Below are positions 1 through 9,425 of a stretch of DNA of 34,785 bases, piece by piece. The notes below the pieces were generated by a model. That model made no database searches. It was not told the DNA's origin and saw only the letters and a program-made list of their open reading frames with translations. Source of the stretch: Nanobdellota archaeon (lineage in GTDB: Archaea; Nanobdellota; Nanobdellia; Parvarchaeales; Parvarchaeaceae); assembly GCA_021851145.1 (NCBI GenBank), contig JAJZJK010000005.1:1-34785 (forward strand), read 5' to 3'. Each line of letters starts with the position of its first letter. The first letter of the stretch is position 1. The translations under genes were made by a program, and so were the position numbers.

Positions 1-349
1 TCAATACTCTTGCTGAGTTTCCCGGATTTATCAGCTGATTCGGACTTGTTATGGCTGTTTTTCCGTTTGCTGTTGCATTTACTGAGGTTATGTTTATTAG
101 ATTGCCGGTTGCATCCTCTATTGAAACAACTAATACTCCTGTCGGAGTGCATATTGCTGATGATATAGGGGTTTGCTGAAAACCTGTTATTGTAGAACTT
201 ATTGAGGAACTTGGATTGAAGATTCCCATTGAGTATAAGATTACAGCTACGATTACTATAATTAGAATTGCCCAGCCGTAGGTCATCATATATTCCAGAG
301 CCGACTGAGCTCTTTTTGAGCTTATTAAACCAAAATTATATTTTTTCAT
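1..349 (-). CDS. Pilin-like surface protein with class III signal peptide (partial, runs off left edge)
   Basis: Reverse-strand translation from ATG at 349: MKKYNFGLISSKRAQSALEYMMTYGWAILIIVIVAVILYSMGIFNPSSSISSTITGFQQTPISSAICTPTG...; open to the window edge; N-terminus nearly identical to the neighbouring gene. Confidence 0.85.
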   Translation of the reverse strand, partial: MKKYNFGLISSKRAQSALEYMMTYGWAILIIVIVAVILYSMGIFNPSSSISSTITGFQQTPISSAICTPTGVLVVSIEDATGNLINITSVNATANGKTAITSPNQLINPGNSARVL

Positions 350-352
350 AAT

Positions 353-1522
353 TTAAGGTGAAACCCAATTTATATCTGTTGGTACACCATTGTTATTGTT
401 ACCGCTGTAATCATTTGCATTGCCATCCAAAGGCCACCATCCGACTAGACCATGACTTGGTATTGGAGCACCTCCTATACTGGAAGAAAATAGCTCATTA
501 ACAAGATTAGGAGTAAGAACAGTATTGTATACTTGAAAATTTGTAAGGGTCCCATTAAATGGATTTAGACCATAAGAGTTTCCATTATCAGGGTTATAAC
601 CAAATGTTAAATAATCTAATGAATAAATCTCATTTGAGATGGTAGAACCAACACACGGGCCTGTAGAATTAACATAATAAGTTACAACCCCCTTATTAAC
701 AGAAATTGTAACCATCGTCCATATTCCACCACTTACTCCAAGTCCATGATCATCGGATAGCCCGGGTATAGAAACTGCGATCTCTTCATCACCAGTACCG
801 CATGAAGCCCCTCCATTATTAAGCCAAGATGTTATAAAATCAGTTCCATTTGAACCAAACGTAGTATAACCACTTCCACTTGTCATCTTAGAAGTGTTTC
901 GTCCATTAACCCAATATACAACTGTGAAGGAATCTGATTTGAATGGTAATGTAGTTATTATATAACTACTTGCACCATTAAAACTTGCTACTTGATTAGG
1001 GTTAGAATTGACTGGAACTTTAACCAGACTACCTGTGGATACATATGGGCCGGGTAATGGCTGTCCAGGTTCAGTATAAGTTATGGTAGCAGATCCTGAA
1101 TAAGATGAAGAAGACTTATTGCATGCTCCATTTACATAAAAAGAAGAAGAAGCACCAGGATTTAGGGTAGACCCTACATCTTGTGTAACTTTTAAGCCAT
1201 TATTTCCAGTTACGTTTATACTTGTTATGTTTACAGGATAACCTACATTGTTTGTTATATATAATTCAAGGATTTGATTGTTTACTGAATTTATGCAGTT
1301 AGCTTGAGTTACTCCTAAGCTTTGAAAACCAGTTATTGTAGTTGTTATGCTTGAACTTGGATTGAAGATTCCCATGCTGTAAAGGATTACTGCGACAATT
1401 ACTATTATCAAGATGGCCCAGCCATAAGTCATCATATACTCTAAGGCAGACTGGGATCTTTTTGATTTTATTGAGGAAATTTTATTACTCCCTAAATCTC
1501 TGGAAAACGCTTTAAATGACAT
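353..1522 (-). CDS. Class III signal peptide (pilin-like) protein with C-terminal LamG/concanavalin-like domain
   Basis: N-term KRSQSALEYMMTYGWAILIIVIVAVILYSMGIF; C-term GLVGWWPLDGNANDYSGNNNNG typical of LamG-like jelly rolls. Confidence 0.85.
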   Translation of the reverse strand: MSFKAFSRDLGSNKISSIKSKRSQSALEYMMTYGWAILIIVIVAVILYSMGIFNPSSSITTTITGFQSLGVTQANCINSVNNQILELYITNNVGYPVNITSINVTGNNGLKVTQDVGSTLNPGASSSFYVNGACNKSSSSYSGSATITYTEPGQPLPGPYVSTGSLVKVPVNSNPNQVASFNGASSYIITTLPFKSDSFTVVYWVNGRNTSKMTSGSGYTTFGSNGTDFITSWLNNGGASCGTGDEEIAVSIPGLSDDHGLGVSGGIWTMVTISVNKGVVTYYVNSTGPCVGSTISNEIYSLDYLTFGYNPDNGNSYGLNPFNGTLTNFQVYNTVLTPNLVNELFSSSIGGAPIPSHGLVGWWPLDGNANDYSGNNNNGVPTDINWVSP

Positions 1523-1582
1523 ATTATTTATATAAAAACGAGGGATATAAATATTTCCGTTATATAAACAAATTAAATTTTA

Positions 1583-2560
1583 TCACTTATTGTAATAAGA
1601 ATCCCATTTTGGCGCATAGAAATCTACTTTAGGAAAACTTACTTTAAAGCTATAACAGCTATAGACCATTATATTTTTAACATATTTCAAAAGAGACCAG
1701 TTTTGTTTCTTTATTTTATTTAGTACTATATCTGCTGAAGAAAGCGACTCAAAGAAATGATACAACTCCTCTTTTTTGAGTACCTGTGGTGCTTTTTCAG
1801 CAAGCCAAATTTCAAAGTTCTTTGCTTCCATGTCAGATGCAAAATATATTTCTACGTTTTCAACTTTGCCTGAAAAAACTGCTGTTATTTTTTCAAATAT
1901 TGAATCATCTGAGTTTCTAAATGTGTCTAAGTGGCTGGAATTAGTTATATATATTGTATTAAGGTCAGTTATTATACTGGAGATATTTCCTTTTGCTGAC
2001 CTTACTATACTTTCAACCATACCATCGCTTATTTTCATTTTATTGTAAAGAACAAGTTTGAGTGCAAAGGTTTTAAGTACTCTATTATTCAGTTTATAAA
2101 ATCTCACGGTTTCGTATCCAAAAAGAAATCTTTTGTATTTGCTTCTGAAAATCTCACCGGTCTCTGACTCAAATATTATTATAGAATCTCCTGCCATAGA
2201 ATTTAATTTCTGAGCTATAGATGAATCAACTGATAAAAGTTTTTCCAGATCTTCAATGTAAATAACCTTTTTACCTTGTTGGAAAAGTGATTTTGACATG
2301 GCAGATTGCTTTATGTTGTCTAAAATCATTGAAGAAACACTTTGAGTATCGTCGGTTAGTTCATACAAGTTTATTACCTCAAAGCTTGCATTTAACTCAT
2401 TTGCAATCGCCTCTGCAAGAAAATTCTTGCCTGTTCCAGCTGGCCCATTGAATATGAACCTGGACTTGCCATTTTTAATTGCAGTCAATACTTTACCCGA
2501 AATGCTATTGGAATAATTCTCTACAAACATCTTTATTTCCGGCTTAAATAAAGAAAGCAT
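1583..2560 (-). CDS. rfcL: Replication factor C large subunit, divergent
   Basis: AAA+ P-loop GPAGTGKN, start 2 nt from the stop region of RfcS; clamp-loader-like layout. Confidence 0.7.
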   Translation of the reverse strand: MLSLFKPEIKMFVENYSNSISGKVLTAIKNGKSRFIFNGPAGTGKNFLAEAIANELNASFEVINLYELTDDTQSVSSMILDNIKQSAMSKSLFQQGKKVIYIEDLEKLLSVDSSIAQKLNSMAGDSIIIFESETGEIFRSKYKRFLFGYETVRFYKLNNRVLKTFALKLVLYNKMKISDGMVESIVRSAKGNISSIITDLNTIYITNSSHLDTFRNSDDSIFEKITAVFSGKVENVEIYFASDMEAKNFEIWLAEKAPQVLKKEELYHFFESLSSADIVLNKIKKQNWSLLKYVKNIMVYSCYSFKVSFPKVDFYAPKWDSYYNK

Positions 2561-2562
2561 AA

Positions 2563-3504
2563 TTATTTGAGACTGGCCAAAAACGCAAGAAAGGCCTGAA
2601 ACTGTATGAATGGCGTTGCACCTTCAACTATCCTGTAATCTGTCTCTGCAAGCTTCTCAAAAACGTAATTCTTTACCTTATCATTAACTATATCAGTTGT
2701 TGAGATTATGTTGAATATAGAAATCAAAAGCTCCTTCATATTTATCCCGTTATCAATTATCTCTGAGAATATTTCTCTTGATTTCTTAAAATCGCCTGAC
2801 AACGCCGTCTTTAAGCCATCCATTGTCTTTGAAACATCCATCAACCCGCTGCTTTGCAGAACCGCCTTTGCATCGATCTTTTTAGAAACATTTGAAAGTG
2901 ATTGCATAAGATTAACAAGCGTCCTTAAATCCCCTCTTGACACATAATCCAATGCATCCATTGCTTCCTGGTCTATTTCCAGCTTTTCGCTATCCGCAAT
3001 CCTTTTTATGAACTTATGTACATCTTCTTTAGATAAAGGCTGAAACCTAAGTATTGCACATCTTGACTGCAATGGTTCTATTATGTTACTTTGGTAGTTT
3101 ACACTGAATACAAACCTGCAAGTGTTGATGTACTCCTCCATCATCCTTCTTAGGGCCTGTTGTGCTTCCTGTGTTAATGAGTCTGCCTCATCAAAAAGGA
3201 TTATCTTAAACGGCGCATCTATAGGTTTTGTCCTTGCAAACTCTTTAACTTTACCCTGTATAACGCTTAACTTCCTATCATCAGATGCATTTAGTTCGAT
3301 AAAATTTTGATTCCAGTCTGGGCCGAATACTGCTTTTGCTAACACTACTGCTGAAGTTGTTTTACCAACGCCTGGTGGGCCAGACAAAATCATGTGCTGT
3401 ATCTCTTTTTTCTCGGCCATGGCCTTTAATTTTTCTACTATCTCTTTCTGTCCTATTATTTCATCAAAAGACTGCGGCCTATACTTTTCTATCCAGAGCG
3501 CCAT
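2563..3504 (-). CDS. rfcS: Replication factor C small subunit
   Basis: WIEKYRPQSFDEIIGQ, GPPGVGKTTSAVVLAK, DEADSLTQEAQQALRRMME, SRCAILRFQPL. Confidence 0.97.
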   Translation of the reverse strand: MALWIEKYRPQSFDEIIGQKEIVEKLKAMAEKKEIQHMILSGPPGVGKTTSAVVLAKAVFGPDWNQNFIELNASDDRKLSVIQGKVKEFARTKPIDAPFKIILFDEADSLTQEAQQALRRMMEEYINTCRFVFSVNYQSNIIEPLQSRCAILRFQPLSKEDVHKFIKRIADSEKLEIDQEAMDALDYVSRGDLRTLVNLMQSLSNVSKKIDAKAVLQSSGLMDVSKTMDGLKTALSGDFKKSREIFSEIIDNGINMKELLISIFNIISTTDIVNDKVKNYVFEKLAETDYRIVEGATPFIQFQAFLAFLASLK

Positions 3505-3505
3505 A

Positions 3506-4213
3506 TTAGATGTCTGCGAAAAGCTCTGCAGACGGATAAACTATTATTCCATTGTTTTTTATATCCAAAGGTATGTATTTAGTCAAATGCTCTGTCGATC
3601 TCATTTTTATTATTCTGAGTGCCCTTATAAATGAGCTTTGTCTTTCTACCATGTACAAAGCTACTACTCCATCCGCTGCGAACTCTTCTACTCCAAAAGA
3701 TGAAAGCTTGTTTTCTCCATAAGGCATTTCACCTATAAAAATTGCAGTGCAGTTTCTTGCCTTTATTATACTGGAAAGCTCTATAACTGCCTTTCTTATT
3801 GACATTATATCCGAGAAAAACATCTGCAAATAAGTTATTGAGTCCACAACTAAACGATTTGCGCCCATTGCATCTAATTCTGAAGATATAACCTCCTTCA
3901 TTGAGTCATAATCTACCAAAGGGATTGTGACAATTTTTATCAAGCCACTGTCCAGATATTCCTTTATTTTTGCATCAACTATCATAAACTGCTGCATTAA
4001 ATCATCTTGGCTTTCTTCTAAAGTAAAGTAAAGCCCTTTTTCACCCTTCTTTGCTCCCTCAAGTAAAAACTGGAAAGAGAATGTAGTTTTACCTGCACCT
4101 GGCGTTCCTGTTAAGAATACGACACTATTTTTAGGGAAACCTCCATTCAAAGCTTCATCTAACCCTGGAATACCAGTTGTTTCACGTTCTATGCTAGTTT
4201 GGTTCTTTTCCAC
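3506..4213 (-). CDS. KaiC/RadA-like (RAD55 family) ATPase
   Basis: GIPGLDEALNGGFPKNSVVFLTGTPGAGKTTFSFQFLLEGAKKGEKGLYFTLEES. Confidence 0.9.
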   Translation of the reverse strand: MEKNQTSIERETTGIPGLDEALNGGFPKNSVVFLTGTPGAGKTTFSFQFLLEGAKKGEKGLYFTLEESQDDLMQQFMIVDAKIKEYLDSGLIKIVTIPLVDYDSMKEVISSELDAMGANRLVVDSITYLQMFFSDIMSIRKAVIELSSIIKARNCTAIFIGEMPYGENKLSSFGVEEFAADGVVALYMVERQSSFIRALRIIKMRSTEHLTKYIPLDIKNNGIIVYPSAELFADI

Positions 4214-5091
4214 TATCCCTCCAGTATGATATCTCCCATTAATTGATATTTTATCCTTATAAGAGAATTTTGGCTAAGTATATTAGCCCATTTAGAGATT
4301 AGGTCCTTACTAACATTTAAAGATTGCGCTGCCTGAGATGCTGTAACTGAATGCTTCTCTTTCACCAACAAAAGCAACTTGTTTAATGGATTATTCACTA
4401 TTTCATTTGAATCTTCTTTTTGAGCTACAGCTGAAGGATTTTTGAAATTAATAGTTTCGAATACACTTTTCTGTAATTCTGACTGGGAACTTAAGTCTTC
4501 AGCAGGTTTCATTTCTTTCATAGGAGAAAGCTCTGGCTCCTTTTTTTCATTAACAATATTCACTTTTGTAGGCATTGAAGCTTGTATTTTATCCAATTTG
4601 CTTTCTTTTTCTTGCATTGAAACTTTAGTTTCCTTTGGCTTTTCAGCTGCCGCAACCATGACTTTGTCCTCTTTTATCTCACCGGGTTTATAATTTGGCC
4701 TTGAAGGCAGTTCACTTGCTACTTTATTTATTTTATCCTCTTTAACCTGGGCTAATTTTAGTTTCTCTTCAACCATGTTTATCTTTGGCTGAAAGGATAC
4801 ATTTTCCGGGGTTTTATCCTCCTTTTTATTTTTTCTTTCAAGATGGAAAAAAGATACTTTCTTTTCTGGTTGGCTTGTTTCATTGTTTTTTACCAGAGTA
4901 TTTGCCGAAATTTCTGAAGCTTTCCCCTGAGTCTTTGCCAAATCTATCTGTGGAACCTCCTGCAGATTTACGCCCAAAGCAGAAGCTGCTCTGAATAAGG
5001 AGCTGTTAATTAATGAGACATCAGAATAAACCTTGTAAGAGGTGTCTAAGATATTCTGTGCTATTTGCTTTAAATTACCCTTATTGTCCAT
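4213..5091 (-). CDS. Uncharacterised K/E-rich protein with C-terminal winged-helix-like domain
   Basis: Long low-complexity middle; C-term LLLLVKEKHSVTASQAAQSLNVSKDLISKWANILSQNSLIRI; abuts the KaiC-like gene. Confidence 0.75.
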   Translation of the reverse strand: MDNKGNLKQIAQNILDTSYKVYSDVSLINSSLFRAASALGVNLQEVPQIDLAKTQGKASEISANTLVKNNETSQPEKKVSFFHLERKNKKEDKTPENVSFQPKINMVEEKLKLAQVKEDKINKVASELPSRPNYKPGEIKEDKVMVAAAEKPKETKVSMQEKESKLDKIQASMPTKVNIVNEKKEPELSPMKEMKPAEDLSSQSELQKSVFETINFKNPSAVAQKEDSNEIVNNPLNKLLLLVKEKHSVTASQAAQSLNVSKDLISKWANILSQNSLIRIKYQLMGDIILEG

Positions 5092-5174
5092 AAGTATTAC
5101 TTTAAATTCAAGACTTAAATATATTTAACTTTTTTGAAACCAGGCCATAATATGTAAACTCTAAAAATTATAAT

Positions 5175-6653
5175 TTAGCTTACTATCTTACAGCTACCTG
5201 ACAAACAGTATTCGCTTGAATAACTCAATGCATTGATCTTAGATTCCAATTCAGAAATATAGGAAAGACTGCAAACTGGCGCTGTATTGTTTATAACGCT
5301 ACATATCTGTGCTGTAAGGATATTTGCCGCGCCCAATTCTGTTTCTCCCATTGAACCGGAAGTAGGATTTTCTATTGAATTAAGAACATCCTGATGAGTA
5401 CTGTATGCTGAGTTCAAACCGCTTGAAGTAAGGTATGTTCCAGCATCTATAATTGCACCGTCAAATACGTACTTGTTATTAATGTCAAAGAATGGCACAC
5501 CGCCAACAAAGAAATTCTGTATTCCAAAACCGGCTGCAGATAATATTGCTGAACTCGTTGAATTGAAATCGTGCATCCCTAGAACATAAACATTTGAATA
5601 GATAATTGGGCTTATCTGCTCTATTCCGGTAGTATTTACTAAAAATGACCCTCCCATCTCATCTAATGGCTCAAAGTTTATGTACTTTGATGTGTAATAA
5701 GCACCGGTTACAAAAGGCTCTGGATTGCTATCACCGTAAGGAGCACCATTCAAAGATGGTTGTGAAGTTGCCTCTTTAAATAAGGTACTTGAGAAGTTAA
5801 ACATCAATGTTGGAACGTTTGCATCATTTGTAGCAGATCTGTCATAAAATAACTTTGAAAAGTTACCAAATCTTGAAAGAGCGATTGCTATTGACCAACG
5901 CATGCCTGCACAGAATGGACAACCTTGTGCTCCTAGATAAACAAATGTCGGTTTACCGTTTTGGCTTATTGAATAATTAGAAAAATTAGATGGGACAGAG
6001 ATAGGAACTATATCGTAATTATTACTGTTACCATAAACCAGAACATAATACCCTGGAGAAGGCCCATTGCTACCATCACTTACATTTTCATATATAAAGC
6101 TACCAGCAACCTGCTGTGCCCCTACACTTGCTAGTTGACTGCTAAGGTCAGATAAGCCATTTATGTAAGTCGAACCTAAAGATTCGCCATCCGGACCTAA
6201 AAAGAATGACCCTGAAGCATTTGCATTAACTGAAGGCGTTAATGAAGAAACCGAAGAGGAAAATATATGAAAACCAAATACTAAAACCAACAATACTACA
6301 ACGATTACTGCTAGACCTATAACAATGTAAGGAACGAAACTTTTATTTGAGTTATTCTCCCCTTTTTGAGATGAATTAGAACTACTACCTTTTAACTTCT
6401 CATTTTCTTCCTTAAGACGCTGGATTTCTTTCAGCCTTTCATTTTCCTTTTTCAGTCTTTCAAGTTCATCGTCATTTGAGTTAGTAGCAATTTCTACTTT
6501 CTTTTCCTCGGTTTTGTTTTGAGAATTTTGCTGATTATTAGGTGAACTTTCACTGTTATTATCAACAGCTACCGCCTTTTCCGGCTGCAAATCCTTATTT
6601 GCATTTTCATTGACGTTAGTATCAGCATTGTTTTCTTTGTCTTCGTCTGGCAT
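5175..6653 (-). CDS. DUF929-like membrane-anchored thioredoxin-like protein
   Basis: Coiled coil, TM (FVPYIVIGLAVIVVVLLVLVFGF), then FVYLGAQGCPFCAGMRWSIAIALSRFGNF with CxxC. Confidence 0.85.
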   Translation of the reverse strand: MPDEDKENNADTNVNENANKDLQPEKAVAVDNNSESSPNNQQNSQNKTEEKKVEIATNSNDDELERLKKENERLKEIQRLKEENEKLKGSSSNSSQKGENNSNKSFVPYIVIGLAVIVVVLLVLVFGFHIFSSSVSSLTPSVNANASGSFFLGPDGESLGSTYINGLSDLSSQLASVGAQQVAGSFIYENVSDGSNGPSPGYYVLVYGNSNNYDIVPISVPSNFSNYSISQNGKPTFVYLGAQGCPFCAGMRWSIAIALSRFGNFSKLFYDRSATNDANVPTLMFNFSSTLFKEATSQPSLNGAPYGDSNPEPFVTGAYYTSKYINFEPLDEMGGSFLVNTTGIEQISPIIYSNVYVLGMHDFNSTSSAILSAAGFGIQNFFVGGVPFFDINNKYVFDGAIIDAGTYLTSSGLNSAYSTHQDVLNSIENPTSGSMGETELGAANILTAQICSVINNTAPVCSLSYISELESKINALSYSSEYCLSGSCKIVS

Positions 6654-6686
6654 TTTTATGTTAACACCTTCCTGCTTAAATAGATT

Positions 6687-6968
6687 GCGGTATTGAATAG
6701 CCCGTTTTTTGTCATCCCTCAGCTTTAGTTCAAAAGCTTCTCAGTTGGATGTAACAACATTCGACTAAGCGCCGGAATACCGGTTTGCACCGTGAAGGTC
6801 TGCCGTTTCATCCTCTTTTCAGCAATCAGCTTTCGCATCATATCTTTGCACTGAAAACAGGTATCGTTTCTGCTCAGTTGCCTGCCTTTTACAGCAATGC
6901 ATTACTGCACTTCAATTTTAAAGGTGAACGGACTTCCTCCTTTAATGGTCTGTTGCATACAATACCGC
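6687..6968 (-). ncRNA. rnpB: RNase P RNA
   Basis: Reverse strand has GGAGGAAGTCCGTTCACC (CR-I) and GATGACAAAAAACGGGCTAT (CR-V); P4 AGTCCG/CGGGCT pairs; termini form perfect P1 GCGGTATTG/CAATACCGC; GCAGAAACGATACC inside. Confidence 0.88.
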
Positions 6969-7003
6969 TATTATATATAGCAATCTGCATTTAATAAATT
7001 ATT

Positions 7004-7291
7004 GTGGAAGTAAAAACATTAGATGATAAAGACTTGAAGAAAGATGAAAAGCTTTACATAAAGGGAATTAGATTAGTTAATTCTGTAAAGATTGACTATA
7101 AAACGCAAAAGCATATTTCTTTTCTTGTTCAAGGAGATAATGAACTCCACAATGTAATGTATTTTGACGAAAAGCCATCGGACAAAAAATGGCAATGTGA
7201 TTGCAAGTGGTATACTCTTCAGGATAAGCTTTGCTCACATATAATCTCTGTAAATCTGGCGATAAAAAACGGGAAATTAAAAATTGATTAG
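7004..7291 (+). CDS. SWIM zinc-finger domain protein
   Basis: CDCKWYTLQDKLCSH matches CxCx(n)CxH; GTG start. Confidence 0.75.
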   Translation: MEVKTLDDKDLKKDEKLYIKGIRLVNSVKIDYKTQKHISFLVQGDNELHNVMYFDEKPSDKKWQCDCKWYTLQDKLCSHIISVNLAIKNGKLKID

Positions 7292-8022
7292 TAATACATT
7301 GACATATAAGAAGGGATATTCAAGCCTGTTCCAAATTTCTCAAACTTTGCATTTCCTTCACTTAATTCATTGTCATGCCAGTAATCTACTGCCCTCATGA
7401 ATTCTATTAATCTTTCGTTTTTTGCCTTATCCAAGATTTTTAATTCACCCTTATCAAAAAGATATATCCTTGAGCCTACAATACTGTTTTTGTTCATAGT
7501 TTGCCTATAAACCAGAGTTACCCCATTGCTTTCCTTTTCGCTGTAAAACCTTACTTTTATGGTTTTGTTAAGATTTTCCCTTCCTTCTTTTAAATTTGGG
7601 TATTCACAGTACCTCTCAGATTTTATAAGAGAGTAACTATCTAGACTTTTGTAAGACCTGCTATCATAAACTGAAACATTAAGCAACGCTAAATTTGGTA
7701 TAGAATCCTTTTCAGAGAAGTTTTCAGTATAAAGTTCGGATGAAACGACATATGAATTGTTTGTTTCTTTCAGTTTTTCCATGTTTACAAGGAATAAATC
7801 AAGCTTTTTATCTAAATACATAAGGTTGTTCCTTCCCTTTTTTGCTATTATATGCTTGCTTTCCCCTTTGTTTTTATACCAGTTAAAAGTATCCATTGAC
7901 TGCAGAACGGTTAAATCCTCATTTTCTGAGATGAGATTTAATATTTCTTCATCTGAAACTGTTATGTAATCTTGCTTTAGTAGATTGTCCAAAATACCTC
8001 TTTCATTTTTTGGTATCATCAC
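7288..8022 (-). CDS. Hypothetical protein
   Basis: 244-aa ORF with ATG; convergent 4-nt overlap with the SWIM gene. Confidence 0.7.
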   Translation of the reverse strand: MMIPKNERGILDNLLKQDYITVSDEEILNLISENEDLTVLQSMDTFNWYKNKGESKHIIAKKGRNNLMYLDKKLDLFLVNMEKLKETNNSYVVSSELYTENFSEKDSIPNLALLNVSVYDSRSYKSLDSYSLIKSERYCEYPNLKEGRENLNKTIKVRFYSEKESNGVTLVYRQTMNKNSIVGSRIYLFDKGELKILDKAKNERLIEFMRAVDYWHDNELSEGNAKFEKFGTGLNIPSYMSMYY

Positions 8023-8065
8023 TAAATTTAAGAATAAACCATCTATAAATACTTAATACTTGTAT

Positions 8066-8524
8066 TTAGGAACCTGTACGCAATACCCGACATATCCAGT
8101 CTTTCGGGGCAGATGCATGCTCCACTTCCTTAATAAGAAGATCTGCCTGTTTTTGACTTTCCAATTCGTCTAGCTTAAGATAGACGTAACCTTCTTCTGC
8201 TTCATTATGGCCTTTTAATACGCGCATAACTGCTTCTGTTTTCTTTTTTGCATCTTCAAGTTCATTTATGGAAATAAGCCTTTTCACCTCATCCAACAGT
8301 TTAAGTATGGATCCATGCTCCGCTTCCAAACCCTGTATCCTAAGTTTATTCTCTTCGAGTATTTCAGGAAAAAGGTACTCCTCTTCCCAGAACATGTGAT
8401 TTCTAAGCGAAGAGACTATCAAAGAAAGTTTATCCATGTCAGGTTTTGAACTCAATGAAAGCAAGAATTCATTTAGATACACATCGATCCTTTCATGATC
8501 TTTTGTCAAAACACTATCTAACAT
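8066..8524 (-). CDS. Hemerythrin HHE cation-binding domain protein
   Basis: HERIDVYLNEFL...FWEEEYLFPEI...EAEHGSILKLLDEVKRL...GHNEAEEGYVYLKLDEL. Confidence 0.85.
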   Translation of the reverse strand: MLDSVLTKDHERIDVYLNEFLLSLSSKPDMDKLSLIVSSLRNHMFWEEEYLFPEILEENKLRIQGLEAEHGSILKLLDEVKRLISINELEDAKKKTEAVMRVLKGHNEAEEGYVYLKLDELESQKQADLLIKEVEHASAPKDWICRVLRTGS

Positions 8525-8586
8525 AATAAAATTTAACAGGCCTTTGATTTAAAGATTCTTTTTTATATTTGGTAAATAAAGCCAAT

Positions 8587-8659
8587 GCCCTCGCCAGGAT
8601 TTGAACCTGGGTGCCCGGTTTAGGAAACCGGTATTCTGTCCAAGCTAAACTACGAGGGC
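8587..8659 (-). tRNA. tRNA-Arg(CCT)
   Basis: Acceptor GCCCTCG/CGAGGGC; anticodon arm CCGGT-TTCCTAA-ACCGG; T arm CCAGG-TTCAAAT-CCTGG. Confidence 0.95.
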
Positions 8660-8744
8660 TATTCGAAATTTAAGGCTCTTTTAGCTTAAATCATTTAATT
8701 TTAAAACTATTAATATTATCCTTTGTCATATCTTTTTATCGTTT

Positions 8745-9407
8745 ATGGCAACATATAATCCATTTATAAGCATAACTTACTCTGATAATGACGTTATAGT
8801 AGACAGAGTTAATGAAAAGATAGATTTATTGATGCTTGTAAATGATGCCTTAGAACATGGATGTATAATTATACTTAAAGGCGCCCCCGGTATGGGTAAA
8901 AGCACACTGATAAATGTAGTAGAAAAAGAGCTTAGGAACTCAAAAAATATAGAGATAGTAAAAGAGGAGTTTACACCTGCGGTTTATAATAAGCTTAGAA
9001 ATTTACAAGTAAATCCTGCAAAAAGGATGTTTATAGAACTAGATGATTTCAACAATGTAGAGATGCTAGACAAATTAAGCCAACAGAGAGTAATAGATTT
9101 GCTTTACAGCTTGGGCCAAAAAGCCGCAATTTTATTGGTAGAAAACAGAGAGGAAGGGGTTGAAAAAGAGCTTAAAACACAAAGCAAACAGTTCAAAAAA
9201 TACCAGTTGGAAGGCATGTCAAGGGATGATTTAAGGCAGATAATAATAAACAGATTAAACTTATCAAGGACTGAAAAATCAAACTCTCTTGCCCCTTTTA
9301 CAGAAGTCGAGTACGAAAAGATATATAAAAAATCAAAAGGAAACCCGAGAATAGCATTGCTTATATGCTCTGCATTATTTGATCAAAAAACAAACAGTAT
9401 AATATAA
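8745..9407 (+). CDS. AAA+ ATPase, possibly Orc1/Cdc6-like core without winged helix
   Basis: Walker A KGAPGMGKSTLINVVEKEL; IELDDF; sensor-2-like KGNPRIALLI. Confidence 0.75.
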   Translation: MATYNPFISITYSDNDVIVDRVNEKIDLLMLVNDALEHGCIIILKGAPGMGKSTLINVVEKELRNSKNIEIVKEEFTPAVYNKLRNLQVNPAKRMFIELDDFNNVEMLDKLSQQRVIDLLYSLGQKAAILLVENREEGVEKELKTQSKQFKKYQLEGMSRDDLRQIIINRLNLSRTEKSNSLAPFTEVEYEKIYKKSKGNPRIALLICSALFDQKTNSII

Positions 9408-9425
9408 AGAATATCTAAATAGAAC

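Noticed and set aside
6785-6994. 69-aa plus-strand ORF
   Set aside because: Lies antisense over the RNase P RNA; no protein signature.
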